Origin: Psychromonas sp. 14N.309.X.WAT.B.A12
Lineage (GTDB): Bacteria; Pseudomonadota; Gammaproteobacteria; Enterobacterales; Psychromonadaceae
DNA length: 64,000 nucleotides
Assembly: GCF_030397575.1 (NCBI RefSeq)
Contig: NZ_JAPNXS010000001.1
Span: 1-64,000, forward strand
Reading direction: 5' to 3'
Shown here: positions 1 through 8,536 of the stretch, one piece after another
How positions within the stretch are numbered: position 1 is the first letter of the stretch
Layout: each line of letters opens with the position of its first letter
Position numbers and translations under genes: made by a program
The notes under the pieces: model-generated
What the model was told of the DNA's origin: nothing
Seen by the model: only the letters and a program-made list of their open reading frames with translations
The model's database searches: none

Positions 1-51
<51 letters not shown>

Positions 52-491
52 TCCGTTTAAGTGCGGCGAATGATATAGAGATCACATTATAATGCAAGTG
101 TTATTTAGAGAAAATAAGCAAATCAAGTGCCAGTTGCTTAAAGAATGGACTAATTGTTGTTTTTTAAACATATTAGGTGCTTATTTGAACTGTTAATATC
201 AAAGTTAGGATAATCTGGTTATTTTCTATTTAGCTAAATGAAGTGATGTAATAGCAAGTCTGAAACGCCATTTGTTTTATAGTGCTGATAGCTTGTTCGG
301 TAAATGCACGATCTATTTTATGCACTGTATAGTTATTAACCTTCAAAGTATTGCCATCACACTATCATGTTAAGTACAGCACTTTTATGGCGTTATAGCG
401 TATTATAGTAATACATATAACAGTTGTTAATTGATAGTAGACCATTTGATTACCAGCTTATTTCACTTATTTTATTTATGTAGAGGTCAAT
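52..491. other. AT-rich intergenic region
   Basis: About 440 bases between the divergent initiator tRNA and the small membrane-protein gene. The tRNA promoter should lie in the left part. No convincing ORF, RNA gene or long repeat was seen. Confidence 0.5.
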
Positions 492-839
492 ATGGACAGC
501 AATGGTTCTAAACCTGGCGATTCAGTTCTTCGTGATTTAACCGGATTTATGCCAAAGGCATTTGTTATTATTATTGTCGTAGCTTATATGTCAATTCTAA
601 CCATTCCGCCCGTTGTGCAATCATTAGGCTTGCCGGCTTTACCCGTGGTTTTGGGTATCATGTGTATTCAATATGCATTGCTATTTTATGTCGGTAAAAT
701 TCATGGTGATGGCATTTTAAAAACCATGAGAAATAATGGTTTTATTGGTTGGTTAATGTGGTTAGCGCTGGTTTGTATGTTAATGCTACCTATTATCCAC
801 TTATTAACGCTTGTTGGCGTTATTCAAACGGGCCTTTAA
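492..839 (+). CDS. small integral membrane protein, function unknown
   Basis: A 115-residue protein that I do not recognise. After a short polar N-terminus (about residues 1-20) there are three hydrophobic stretches at roughly residues 23-45, 47-67 and 85-110, so it is probably an inner-membrane protein with three helices. No enzymatic motif is visible. The ATG at 492 follows an AGAGGT ribosome site with good spacing. It stands alone and is followed by a hairpin at 865-895. Codon use looks like that of its neighbours, so it is probably a real gene. Confidence 0.7.
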   Translation: MDSNGSKPGDSVLRDLTGFMPKAFVIIIVVAYMSILTIPPVVQSLGLPALPVVLGIMCIQYALLFYVGKIHGDGILKTMRNNGFIGWLMWLALVCMLMLPIIHLLTLVGVIQTGL

Positions 840-864
840 ATTAGTTTTTTTATAAAAATTTGAG

Positions 865-895
865 AAGGTAACATGATAAATTTATTTGTTACCTT
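865..895 (+). terminator. terminator-like hairpin after the small membrane protein gene
   Basis: Arms AAGGTAAC (865-872) and GTTACCTT (888-895) form an 8-bp stem with a 15-nt loop, followed by the T-rich GTTCCTTTTC. The loop is large, so the terminator is only moderate. Confidence 0.5.
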
Positions 896-1067
896 GTTCC
901 TTTTCGAGTAATCTCCTGCCCTTATTTAACAAGCACTGCATTAATTCATCTCATTATTAAGTCTACTCATCTCATTTTATCGTTTAAAACTACGTAGAAT
1001 TACGACTTGATCGTTTCTTTGTTGAATTTCGTATCAAAATAAATGTACAAAATTGGAAACTTACATT

Positions 1068-1964
1068 ATGAAAAAATTGCTAGTTATTACTTTAATGGCT
1101 TTGTTGTTTATTTCAGCTTGTTCTGAGAATACTTCGCCAGCAGACAAACTAATGTCTAACCCTAAAGAAGTAAAAATCACCTCTTTAGAAGACCTCGATG
1201 CGGTGTTTACGGAGCTTCATTACACTCAAGAAGATTGGGAAAAAGGTGATAAAGAAGTACCAAGGCTAACTTTTGAGAAAGTGAATCCTAAATGGCAAGA
1301 AATATCAGAAAATATGCCAGTCGAAAATAAGAAAACGATTTTTTTACGTCTGATGCTGCCCTTAGTACTTGTTTCTAATGAGCGTATTCTTCAAGAGCGT
1401 GAAATTGTTAAGTCTGCAAAATTAACTTCTACAGAGCTTATCGCGATAGGTGTGAAATATAAGGTAGTAGACAAAGGTACTGATAGCTTAACTAAGCAGC
1501 AACAACAGGATCTGCTAACGCGCGTTAATACTATTCCTCCATCATTAGCGCTAGCACAAGCAGCAGAAGAAAGTGCTTGGGGTACTTCGCGCTTTGCACT
1601 TGAAGGTAACGCTTTCTTCGGGCAGTGGGATTTTAGTGGCAACGGCATAAAACCAAAGCAACAACGCACTGAGTTAGGTAACTACGGAATTAAACGTTTT
1701 GATAGCCCATTAGCCTCAGTAGAAGGGTACATGTTGAATATTAACTCAACTTCAGCTTATCAATCATTGCGCGATTTAAGAGCGAAAGAAGTGGCAGCAG
1801 GTAAAACATACTCCGGCACTTTATTGGCTGGTACGCTTATTAAATATTCTGAGCGTGGACAAGCTTATATTGATGGGTTACGTCATTTAATTAGTTACAA
1901 CAAACTTGGATTAACTGATGATACTTATTTATCGAATAATAAATTAGTGCATTTGGTTTATTAA
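1068..1964 (+). CDS. Bax-like N-acetylglucosaminidase lipoprotein
   Basis: A 298-residue exported peptidoglycan hydrolase of the Bax / glucosaminidase (GH73-like) family. The ATG at 1068 is preferred over an upstream TTG at 1053: it follows GGAAA and opens directly into a lipoprotein signal (MKKLLVITLMALLFISAC) whose Cys18 would be lipidated. The C-terminal half carries the family core LALAQAAEESAWGTSRFA, with the likely catalytic Glu in the AAEESAWG segment, then GNAFFGQWDF and the YGIKRFDSPLASVEGYM segment. The family cleaves glycan chains of peptidoglycan. The gene is monocistronic. Assignment to the family is firm; the physiological role is inferred. Confidence 0.85.
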   Translation: MKKLLVITLMALLFISACSENTSPADKLMSNPKEVKITSLEDLDAVFTELHYTQEDWEKGDKEVPRLTFEKVNPKWQEISENMPVENKKTIFLRLMLPLVLVSNERILQEREIVKSAKLTSTELIAIGVKYKVVDKGTDSLTKQQQQDLLTRVNTIPPSLALAQAAEESAWGTSRFALEGNAFFGQWDFSGNGIKPKQQRTELGNYGIKRFDSPLASVEGYMLNINSTSAYQSLRDLRAKEVAAGKTYSGTLLAGTLIKYSERGQAYIDGLRHLISYNKLGLTDDTYLSNNKLVHLVY

Positions 1965-2194
1965 TTCGCACCAGTTAGTCATTTTACTAAGGTTAACAAT
2001 ACGATTTAACGAGATAGGCTTGGGGGAAGTGATGTTAAAACCCCAACTTAACTCAATTTTTTTGACAATTATTATCACTAGCGTTTGCATCTGATCACGG
2101 TTTTCAGCGGCATCTACATGAAGAAGAGTAATTTCAACTAAGCTTACTCGCTGAATTAGTTAGTTATTTCAAGTTTACGAGCAAGGAAGAGATT

Positions 2195-3454
2195 ATGAGC
2201 AGAAGGGCAAACTGCAATAAAATTTTTAAACAAACCATACTAATGGGGTTTTTAACAGCTACTACACTACAAGTTAACGCGGCTGGTTTTCAATTAAATG
2301 CACAATCAGCAACTGGGCTGGGACGTGCTTTTGCTGGTGATGCAGTTATTGCAGATAACGCCTCTGTAATGGCTAGGAATGCCGCGGCTATGGCTTTATT
2401 TGAAAAAAAATCACTATCATTGGGGCTAATCTTATTAGAAACAAATATCAGTGTGGAAGATGGAACTTATTCGAGTAATGTTACAGGATATAGTGGAAGT
2501 TCTAACTACGACGATGCTGGTGGATTATCCGTTATCCCTAATATCCACGCTATATTTCCTTTGAATGAAAAAGTTGCCGTGGGTGTTAATTTATACACAA
2601 ATTTTGGAACTAGAACTGACTTTGATGATTCGTTTACAGGTGGCGAATATGGTGGTTATACCGATGTTGAAAGCCTTAATTTAGGCTTTGCTATTTCATA
2701 CCGCCTTGACAACCAATGGAGTATTGGTGGCGGGCTAGACGTTATTTACGGAATAGGTAAATTAGAAAGAGATGTATACTTCTATTCGCCTGTCGATGGG
2801 TCTGTGTTAGGAACAACTGAAGCCCTAGATGCAGATGTGAATGGCTTTGGCTTAGGGTTTAATGTTGGTGTTGTGTATGAGCTGAATGAGAATAACCGTT
2901 TTGGTTTATCTTATCGCTATAGCCCTGATTTAAAAGTAAAAGGTGAAGTGAGCTTTAATGGTTCAACTACTGATGACGATACATTAACCTTAGGATTGCC
3001 TGATATGGCAGAGTTTTCAGGTTACCACCGCATTAAAGATACACAATATGCCGTGCATTACAGTGTGCAATGGATAGGCTGGTCTTCATTCGACACTTTA
3101 GAGTCAGATACTTACGGTACAATTAGTAATTACCAATGGAAAGATGCGATGCACTTTGCAATTGGTGGTACGTACTACTTAAACGAAACGTGGACATTAC
3201 GCACTGGCTATTTATATGACCAAAGTGCTCAGGATGAGGTGACCTCTATTTCAGTGCCGGATTCAGATAGGCAATGGTTTTCTGCTGGAGTGACTTACCA
3301 CTTTTCAAAGAATGCTAATGTAGATCTTGGCGGGACTTATTTATTAGGCCAAACCGTTGAAGTAAATGAAGAAACTACTGGTGTATCTTCAATCACAGGA
3401 ACAACCCAAGCTAATGCAATCCTTGTTGCACTTCAATACAGCCACCAATTTTAA
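2195..3454 (+). CDS. fadL: FadL-type outer-membrane long-chain fatty acid transporter
   Basis: A 419-residue outer-membrane beta-barrel. Residues 1 to about 29 form a signal peptide ending in VNA. The mature protein begins AGFQLNAQSATGLGRAFAG, the family hallmark: this N-terminal hatch segment plugs the barrel in E. coli FadL. The rest shows alternating beta-strand pattern and ends in a terminal aromatic (YSHQF), as expected for barrel assembly. FadL lets long-chain fatty acids and other hydrophobic compounds cross the outer membrane. The ATG follows AAGGAAGA. A TTGACA hexamer at 2062-2067 may be a -35 site, but no FadR operator was convincing. Marine bacteria often carry several paralogues, so the exact substrate is uncertain. 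Confidence 0.85.
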   Translation: MSRRANCNKIFKQTILMGFLTATTLQVNAAGFQLNAQSATGLGRAFAGDAVIADNASVMARNAAAMALFEKKSLSLGLILLETNISVEDGTYSSNVTGYSGSSNYDDAGGLSVIPNIHAIFPLNEKVAVGVNLYTNFGTRTDFDDSFTGGEYGGYTDVESLNLGFAISYRLDNQWSIGGGLDVIYGIGKLERDVYFYSPVDGSVLGTTEALDADVNGFGLGFNVGVVYELNENNRFGLSYRYSPDLKVKGEVSFNGSTTDDDTLTLGLPDMAEFSGYHRIKDTQYAVHYSVQWIGWSSFDTLESDTYGTISNYQWKDAMHFAIGGTYYLNETWTLRTGYLYDQSAQDEVTSISVPDSDRQWFSAGVTYHFSKNANVDLGGTYLLGQTVEVNEETTGVSSITGTTQANAILVALQYSHQF

Positions 3455-3473
3455 TTTTTAATGGTTGAATTAA

Positions 3474-3520
3474 AAAGCGCTGAGTGAAACGAAATAACCT
3501 TTGGTTTCACTCAGCGCTTT
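3474..3520. terminator. bidirectional terminator between fadL and rnfH
   Basis: A perfect 17-bp inverted repeat (arms 3474-3490 and 3504-3520, GC core AGCGCTGAGTG) with a 13-nt loop. It is flanked by A on the left and T-rich sequence on the right, so it can serve both convergent genes. Confidence 0.9.
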
Positions 3521-3543
3521 GTTGTTTTTAATATTTATTTCAC

Positions 3544-3843
3544 TTAGCTTTTATTTGCCTGTTGCGCTCTTTCCGCACGTAGTTTACGCATCTCTTTCGG
3601 GTCAGCAATCAATGGTCGGTATATTTCTATACGGTCGCCTTGCTTAACCGTGCTTTCTAATTTGTCTGGTTTACTAAAAATACCAACAGTAGCTTCACTA
3701 GGAATGATTTCAGGGAAATGTTTAACAATACCTGATAGCTTTATAGCATGTTCAATGGTTGTGCCAGTAGGTACTTTTAACGAGAGTAATACTTGCTTAT
3801 GCGGCAAACCATAAACTACTTCTATGTCGATTAATTCATTCAT
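3544..3843 (-). CDS. rnfH: RnfH/RatB family protein
   Basis: A 99-residue protein of the RnfH family (UPF0125; RatB in E. coli), a ubiquitin-like small fold. It shows the family segments IDIEVVYGLP near the N-terminus and GDRIEIYRPLIADPKEMRKLRAERA near the C-terminus. Its biochemical role is unclear: the name comes from association with rnf electron-transport genes, but in many gammaproteobacteria, as here, it lies just downstream of ratA. It starts 18 bases after ratA ends and is probably co-transcribed with it. Confidence 0.9.
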   Translation of the reverse strand: MNELIDIEVVYGLPHKQVLLSLKVPTGTTIEHAIKLSGIVKHFPEIIPSEATVGIFSKPDKLESTVKQGDRIEIYRPLIADPKEMRKLRAERAQQANKS

Positions 3844-3861
3844 TAATTTATCACCTTAACA

Positions 3862-4299
3862 TTAACGATTGCCGTAAACAGTTTTTGCTCTATTTGAAAA
3901 CGACTTTACCATTGACCCGATTAGTTCATGGAAAATACGGCCAAAGGCCAACTCTACAATAGAGCTACTGAATTCAAATTGTAGATCTAAACTGACTTTA
4001 CAAGCTTGATCATCTAATGCAGTAAAGGTCCAACCGCCCGTTAAATGTTTAAAAGGGCCTTCCACTAAATTCATACTGATTGATTTAGCTGGGATTAATG
4101 TGTTTTCTGTAATGAATGTTTGACCAATACCTGCTTTAGAAACTTTAATTGATGCTTTCATGGTATCCGCTTCATCGACTAATATTTCCGTCGCGCTGCA
4201 ACCAGGCAAAAACTCAGGATAAGCATTCACATCGTTTACTAATTGATACATTTCTTGTGCGCTATACATCAACAATGCGCTTCGTGATACTTCAGCCAT
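3862..4299 (-). CDS. ratA: RatA, ribosome-association toxin / START-like (Coq10) family protein
   Basis: A 145-residue START-like / polyketide cyclase family protein. The N-terminus MAEVSRSALLMYSAQEMYQLVNDVNAYPEFLPGC is characteristic of RatA (PasT). In E. coli RatA binds the 50S subunit and blocks 70S formation. Homologues of the same fold (Coq10) bind ubiquinone, so the primary role is debated. The arrangement ratA-rnfH divergent from smpB-ssrA matches E. coli and supports orthology. The ATG at 4299 follows a GGGGTGAAAC ribosome site. Confidence 0.9.
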   Translation of the reverse strand: MAEVSRSALLMYSAQEMYQLVNDVNAYPEFLPGCSATEILVDEADTMKASIKVSKAGIGQTFITENTLIPAKSISMNLVEGPFKHLTGGWTFTALDDQACKVSLDLQFEFSSSIVELAFGRIFHELIGSMVKSFSNRAKTVYGNR

Positions 4300-4459
4300 G
4301 TTTCACCCCATTTAAAAAATAGCATATTACACGATGCATTCGTCGAACTGAAAAAAAACCGATAAAATTAGCGAATAAAATAAGAAAAATGCTTGCGAAT
4401 GAGTGACTTTTCGACAAATCAAATAGCCATTTAAAAAAACAAACTTTATAATGGAGTCT

Positions 4460-4945
4460 ATGGCTAAAAAAAATTCAAAATCAAAAAACAACGATAATAC
4501 GATTGCACGCAATAAACGTGCTTCTCATGAGTATCACTTAGAGGAACGTTTTGAAGCGGGACTTGAGCTACAAGGTTGGGAAGTTAAAACATTACGTGCA
4601 GGTAAAGCAAATATTGCAGATAGCTACATTTTCTTAAAAAATGGAGAAGCTTGGTTACTTAATGCAACATTTCCACCATTGATTGCAGCATCATCTCATG
4701 TTGTTTGTGATCCTTTACGTTACCGCAAACTGCTACTTAAGCGTCGAGAGCTTGATAACTTGGTTGGTAAAGTAGAGCGTCAAGGTTATTCAATTATCCC
4801 TGTATCGCTATACTGGAAAAAAGCCTGGGTTAAAATCTCCTTTGCTTTAGCAAAAGGTAAACAGGATCATGATAAGCGTAATGACGTTAAAGATCGTGAG
4901 TGGAAAGTACAAAAAGAGCGCATGATGAAGCATGACGCTCGATAA
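4460..4945 (+). CDS. smpB: SmpB, tmRNA-binding protein
   Basis: A 161-residue SsrA-binding protein, partner of tmRNA in trans-translation, which frees ribosomes stalled on broken mRNAs. The oligonucleotide-binding core is clear: [35 protein letters not shown], with the conserved Trp and Lys, followed by the basic C-terminal tail [22 protein letters not shown] that inserts into the mRNA channel. I chose the ATG at 4460 (MAKKNSK) because it matches the family N-terminus. An in-frame ATG at 4451 would add three residues. The ssrA gene lies 94 bases downstream. Confidence 0.95.
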   Translation: MAKKNSKSKNNDNTIARNKRASHEYHLEERFEAGLELQGWEVKTLRAGKANIADSYIFLKNGEAWLLNATFPPLIAASSHVVCDPLRYRKLLLKRRELDNLVGKVERQGYSIIPVSLYWKKAWVKISFALAKGKQDHDKRNDVKDREWKVQKERMMKHDAR

Positions 4946-5001
4946 ATGAGCAACTGGCACGTTATTTGTTAGATAATACTATCTTGATGCAAATAGCTTT
5001 G

Positions 5002-5030
5002 TTAGACTCAACATGTTGGTAATTTATTAC
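5002..5030 (+). promoter_or_regulatory. putative sigma70 promoter of ssrA
   Basis: TTAGAC (5002-5007) and TATTAC (5025-5030) are separated by 17 bases and end 9 bases before the mature tmRNA 5' end at 5040. The hexamers are imperfect, but position and spacing fit. Confidence 0.4.
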
Positions 5031-5039
5031 TAACCATCT

Positions 5040-5394
5040 GGGGATGATTTAGGACTCGACGAGATTCATGAAACCCAAGGTGCATGCCGAGGTGACGGCT
5101 GGCCTCGTAAAAAGCCGTCAAAGTTATAGTTGCAAACGACGATAACTACGCTCTAGCAGCTTAGGCTAGCTAGCCTTCCACCCACGTTTCTCCTATGGGC
5201 AGGGATTCGGAAGGTCATTTACATTTGGATAGCGAGGGAACCTTGTTCGAGGGTGAACCGCGAAATAGTATCGAACTCGCTCTTTGCAATCCTGTCTGTC
5301 GGAGTGTCGAGAGTTAATCTAAAGATAGACTAAGCATGTAGTACCGAGGACGTAGGCTTTTCGGACGGGGGTTCGACTCCCCCCATCTCCACCA
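5040..5394 (+). ncRNA. ssrA: transfer-messenger RNA (tmRNA)
   Basis: A 355-nt tmRNA. The 5' end GGGGATG pairs with CATCTCC at 5384-5390, followed by encoded ACCA, giving the tRNA-Ala-like acceptor. The conserved GACTCGACGAGATTCATGAAACCCAAGG and GTGCATGCCGAGG segments are present, as is the T arm GGTTCGACTCC near the 3' end. The tag reading frame begins at the resume codon GCA 5132-5134 and reads ANDDNYALAA, with stop TAG at 5162-5164; E. coli has Glu at the fourth position. The tag directs stalled products to ClpXP and related proteases. Confidence 0.98.
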
Positions 5395-5401
5395 CCTACT
5401 G

Positions 5402-5438
5402 AAAAAGGCTGATTTCTTAACGGATTTCAGCCTTTTTT
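5402..5438 (+). terminator. intrinsic terminator of ssrA
   Basis: Stem AAAAAGGCTGA (5402-5412) / TCAGCCTTTTT (5427-5437), with the T run at 5433-5438 beginning in the stem. Confidence 0.9.
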
Positions 5439-5640
5439 GTATCTGTAAGTTTTTTTAACATGTTAATTACTAGTTTCCTGGTTGTTATTTGACTAAGAGT
5501 ACAAAGGTTTAGACAGAGAGTGTGGCCTTTTATCATAGACTGGGACGTCATTAAGTGAGGAGAGTAAACTCTTATTTACCTTGATTCGCGTTCTATTGTA
5601 TTGATAACTAATCGAGAGAATGAGCTTATTTCAGTAAAAC

Positions 5641-6249
5641 TTATTTAGGTTGATGGTAATACTGCCAAAGAAATAATGAACCGACACTTCGCCAACCTTG
5701 CCAATGTTCAACCATTTGTCGTGCTTGTTTAGGGGTTGGTTTCTCTGTTAAGCCTTTTAGTTTTGCTAACCCCAATAATATCCCTAGATCATCAGCAGGA
5801 AAAATATCTTGTCTGTTTAAAGAAAATATCAAATAGATTTCTGCACTCCAGCGCCCAAAACCTTTTAGTTGCATGATCTCGATAATTGCCTCTTCATCAC
5901 TTAAATCACTTAATGATTCTATATCTAAGCTGTTTGTGATGATGGCATTGGCTAAACGCTTTACATATTCTACTTTGCGCCAAGACAGGCCTACATCCCT
6001 TAGCGCTTGATCTTCTATTTCAATTAATCTCGCTGGGGTGACTGAGCCCATTAAATTGATCAGTCGTTGCATAATAATTGCAGCTACTTTAGTTGATAAT
6101 TGCTGTCCTACTATGGTGGATAGAAAGGTTTCAAACCCTGCTGGTCTTGATCTAGGTGAAGGCGGACCTAGCTCTTTGAAAGCTGCTGCGATGTCTTCAT
6201 CCAATAGGCTGAGTGCTTGCATGCCGCGTGCAATGGTTTGTTCATCCAT
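5641..6249 (-). CDS. HhH-GPD DNA glycosylase (3-methyladenine DNA glycosylase II family)
   Basis: A 202-residue base-excision repair enzyme of the helix-hairpin-helix GPD superfamily, closest to AlkA-type 3-methyladenine glycosylases but without the AlkA N-terminal domain. The segment FETFLSTIVGQQLSTKVA is the typical first helical core. LKGFGRWSAEIYLIFSLNRQDIFPADDLGI holds the helix-hairpin-helix and the catalytic Asp (in FPADDLG). There is no C-terminal iron-sulfur cluster motif, arguing against EndoIII or MutY. I chose ATG 6249 over the TTG at 6276 because it has GGTGAG upstream. It would excise alkylated bases; the exact lesion range is not predictable. Confidence 0.87.
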   Translation of the reverse strand: MDEQTIARGMQALSLLDEDIAAAFKELGPPSPRSRPAGFETFLSTIVGQQLSTKVAAIIMQRLINLMGSVTPARLIEIEDQALRDVGLSWRKVEYVKRLANAIITNSLDIESLSDLSDEEAIIEIMQLKGFGRWSAEIYLIFSLNRQDIFPADDLGILLGLAKLKGLTEKPTPKQARQMVEHWQGWRSVGSLFLWQYYHQPK

Positions 6250-6447
6250 AATTAATCTCACCGATAACTTAGGCAATATAATATTGATTGAGTCATTGAT
6301 TTAAGCTGTTAAAAGGCTACCTACTTTAATATATGTAATGATATTCATGCAATGAGTATTAGGTATGTGTGATTGATAAAAGCATAGCAAACAGGTATCT
6401 TGTGCGACTATTAATAGCCCTGCATAGACGACAGTAAAAAGATATTT

Positions 6448-7125
6448 ATGAACGATTTTTATTATGAACCACCGACAGAGCCTTGGTTAGATACGATTTA
6501 TAAAGATAAAGATATGATTGTGTTTAACAAACCAGCGGGTATTTTATCTGTGCCTGGCCGTGATATTGAACGCCACGACAGTATGTATAGCCGTTTGTTA
6601 GAAAAACACCCTAATAGCCATACGGTACATAGGTTAGATCTTGCCACTTCAGGTGTCATTATTTTTGCATTAAGAAAAGATGCAGAGCGTGCGTTAAAAA
6701 TACAATTTCAAGAGCGAGAAACTAAGAAGATTTACTATGCAAGGGTGTTAGGCCATATTAAAGATAAACAGGGATGTATTGATATTCCTCTTGGCAAAGA
6801 CATTGATAACCCACCGCGCCATCGAGTAGACGATAAAGCAGGAAAGCAATGTAAAACTTTTTATGAGGTGGTTAGTTACGGGGAACAAAGTACTTTGGTT
6901 AAACTGATGCCCGTGACTGGGCGTACACATCAACTACGTCTTCACATGATGGCAATAGGCCATCCTATTTTAGGTGATGGCTTTTATGCAGACCCTATTG
7001 CATTAAATTTATCACCACGTTTGCTGTTACATGCAAGTGAGATAACTATTCAACATCCTTACAGTAAAAAACTGGTTAACTTTAGAACGGAAGTGCCTTT
7101 TACTGAGCCTGTTAATGGTCAGTAA
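6448..7125 (+). CDS. rluA: RluA, dual-specificity 23S rRNA/tRNA pseudouridine synthase
   Basis: A 225-residue RluA-family pseudouridine synthase. The motif HRLDLATSG places the catalytic Asp at residue 64, the same position as in E. coli RluA, which modifies U746 of 23S rRNA and U32 of several tRNAs. Other family blocks seen are GILSVPGRD, PVTGRTHQLRLHMMAIGHPILGDGFYA and PRLLLHA. There is no N-terminal S4 domain, as expected for RluA. It is apparently monocistronic, divergent from the glycosylase gene. Confidence 0.92.
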   Translation: MNDFYYEPPTEPWLDTIYKDKDMIVFNKPAGILSVPGRDIERHDSMYSRLLEKHPNSHTVHRLDLATSGVIIFALRKDAERALKIQFQERETKKIYYARVLGHIKDKQGCIDIPLGKDIDNPPRHRVDDKAGKQCKTFYEVVSYGEQSTLVKLMPVTGRTHQLRLHMMAIGHPILGDGFYADPIALNLSPRLLLHASEITIQHPYSKKLVNFRTEVPFTEPVNGQ

Positions 7126-7273
7126 AGTTATCTCAGGTTTGGATGAGCAAAGGGGACCCGTTACTACTTTTGTGGGGAGCACAATAAACTGGTTAGTGCT
7201 TCATTAAATCGTTTTAATTAAACAAATAACTTTATTATTCAGCGTTTAACTTAATTAGACATGGAAAAGTAGG

Positions 7274-7309
7274 TACAAAAAAACCTCTGAACATCACTGA
7301 GCAGAGGTT
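7274..7309 (-). terminator. intrinsic terminator of folE2
   Basis: On the minus strand CAGAGG-type arms at 7309-7302 and 7289-7282 (AACCTCTG/CAGAGGTT) form an 8-bp stem with a 12-nt loop, followed by a run of U encoded at 7281-7275. Confidence 0.85.
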
Positions 7310-7333
7310 GTTGATTATAGGATTTAGTATTGC

Positions 7334-8254
7334 TTAAGCTTGGTAGCCGCCTTGAATGCCTTTGGTTGTTACTGATACTGCATCGTGGGCATGTAAGCTT
7401 TCGTAATGATTTACACGCAACCAGAAATCATCAAATAATACTTGTTCATTTAATGCAAATTTCAATTGACGAGCTGCATCTTCACAAAACATTAAGTTTT
7501 GACCATTTAAGCGTGCAAACTCTTGCTCATCTTCACGTTTAACTGCTGCTTGTACTGGTGTTTTCAGGGTTGCTTCAATTAAATCTATTAATGCAATAAT
7601 AGGAAAGTTATCCGCTGTATCGCTTAATTTAACCTTAATTTCTGCAACACTACGTTGGCTGTGTGGTGTTGCTACAATGCCTTGCGTTGAACCTAACCAA
7701 GTTAATACATCTTCTTTAGCAACATTTTCTTGTTGATCATACTGTTTGCTAAATGCATCTTGAATTAATTGACGTGCTAATGCGGCAGAGCATGGGCAAG
7801 TTGAAGAATAAGGTACATCTACTTTTAATTCGAAATCAAACTTTCCATCGATTAAACGGCCTACAATGACTACTGGGTAAGCTTTCCAACCACGTTTCTC
7901 ACTGATTAGTGACTTACGACGCAAGTTATAATCAAAAGCAATTTTAACAAAAGCTTCAGAACTCAAATCATGGTGACTTTCAATAAAGCCATTTAAAAGA
8001 GTTGTTAATGTATCAAGCGTTAATTCAGACTCGGTAGAAAGTTGATCTAACTGCAAGTACAAACGAGACATGTGAATGCCTTTTGCTTGTGGGTCACCAA
8101 GGTTTACGAATACTTCAGCCTTTGCGCTGACTTGTTGAGCAGGGCAATTATCTGTTTGTACCATTAACGGTAACTCAATATTACTCATACCAACGCGGTC
8201 AAGCGTTCCTTCAGTTTGAGCTTGTGCGCTATTTGCGATATCTGGCATTGCCAT
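7334..8254 (-). CDS. folE2: GTP cyclohydrolase FolE2 (type IB)
   Basis: A 306-residue GTP cyclohydrolase of the FolE2 type, which converts GTP to 7,8-dihydroneopterin triphosphate at the head of folate and queuosine synthesis. The family segments [21 protein letters not shown] and [19 protein letters not shown] (conserved CPC at 153-155) are evident, as is the C-terminal [13 protein letters not shown]-like block ([16 protein letters not shown]). FolE2 works with various metals, and in several bacteria it replaces zinc-dependent FolE under zinc limitation through Zur. I found no convincing Zur box in the 282 bases shared with arcB. The gene is monocistronic. Confidence 0.93.
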   Translation of the reverse strand: MAMPDIANSAQAQTEGTLDRVGMSNIELPLMVQTDNCPAQQVSAKAEVFVNLGDPQAKGIHMSRLYLQLDQLSTESELTLDTLTTLLNGFIESHHDLSSEAFVKIAFDYNLRRKSLISEKRGWKAYPVVIVGRLIDGKFDFELKVDVPYSSTCPCSAALARQLIQDAFSKQYDQQENVAKEDVLTWLGSTQGIVATPHSQRSVAEIKVKLSDTADNFPIIALIDLIEATLKTPVQAAVKREDEQEFARLNGQNLMFCEDAARQLKFALNEQVLFDDFWLRVNHYESLHAHDAVSVTTKGIQGGYQA

Positions 8255-8536
8255 TCAATAAGGCTCCCTTCAACATGCTTTACATGGATAAATGATTATA
8301 AAATTGAGCGCGCATTATAAACGGGTTCTCGACAATTAAAAACCATGAAATACAAAGGTTTTTTCAAACTAATTGATAATTTATACCAATACTTGTAGAT
8401 CAATAGGTAATACTTAAGAAAAAAGTGATTGATTTTACTGAATTTAACAACAGTTTTGATTTGAAGAAGGTTAACGGCAAATAAAGTCGGTACAATAGTT
8501 AAATAACTATTTTGTTGATAAACAGAGTGAGGATGC

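Noticed and set aside
2085-2105. FadR operator upstream of fadL
   Set aside because: Only a left half (ATCTGATC) resembles the site; the right half does not match.
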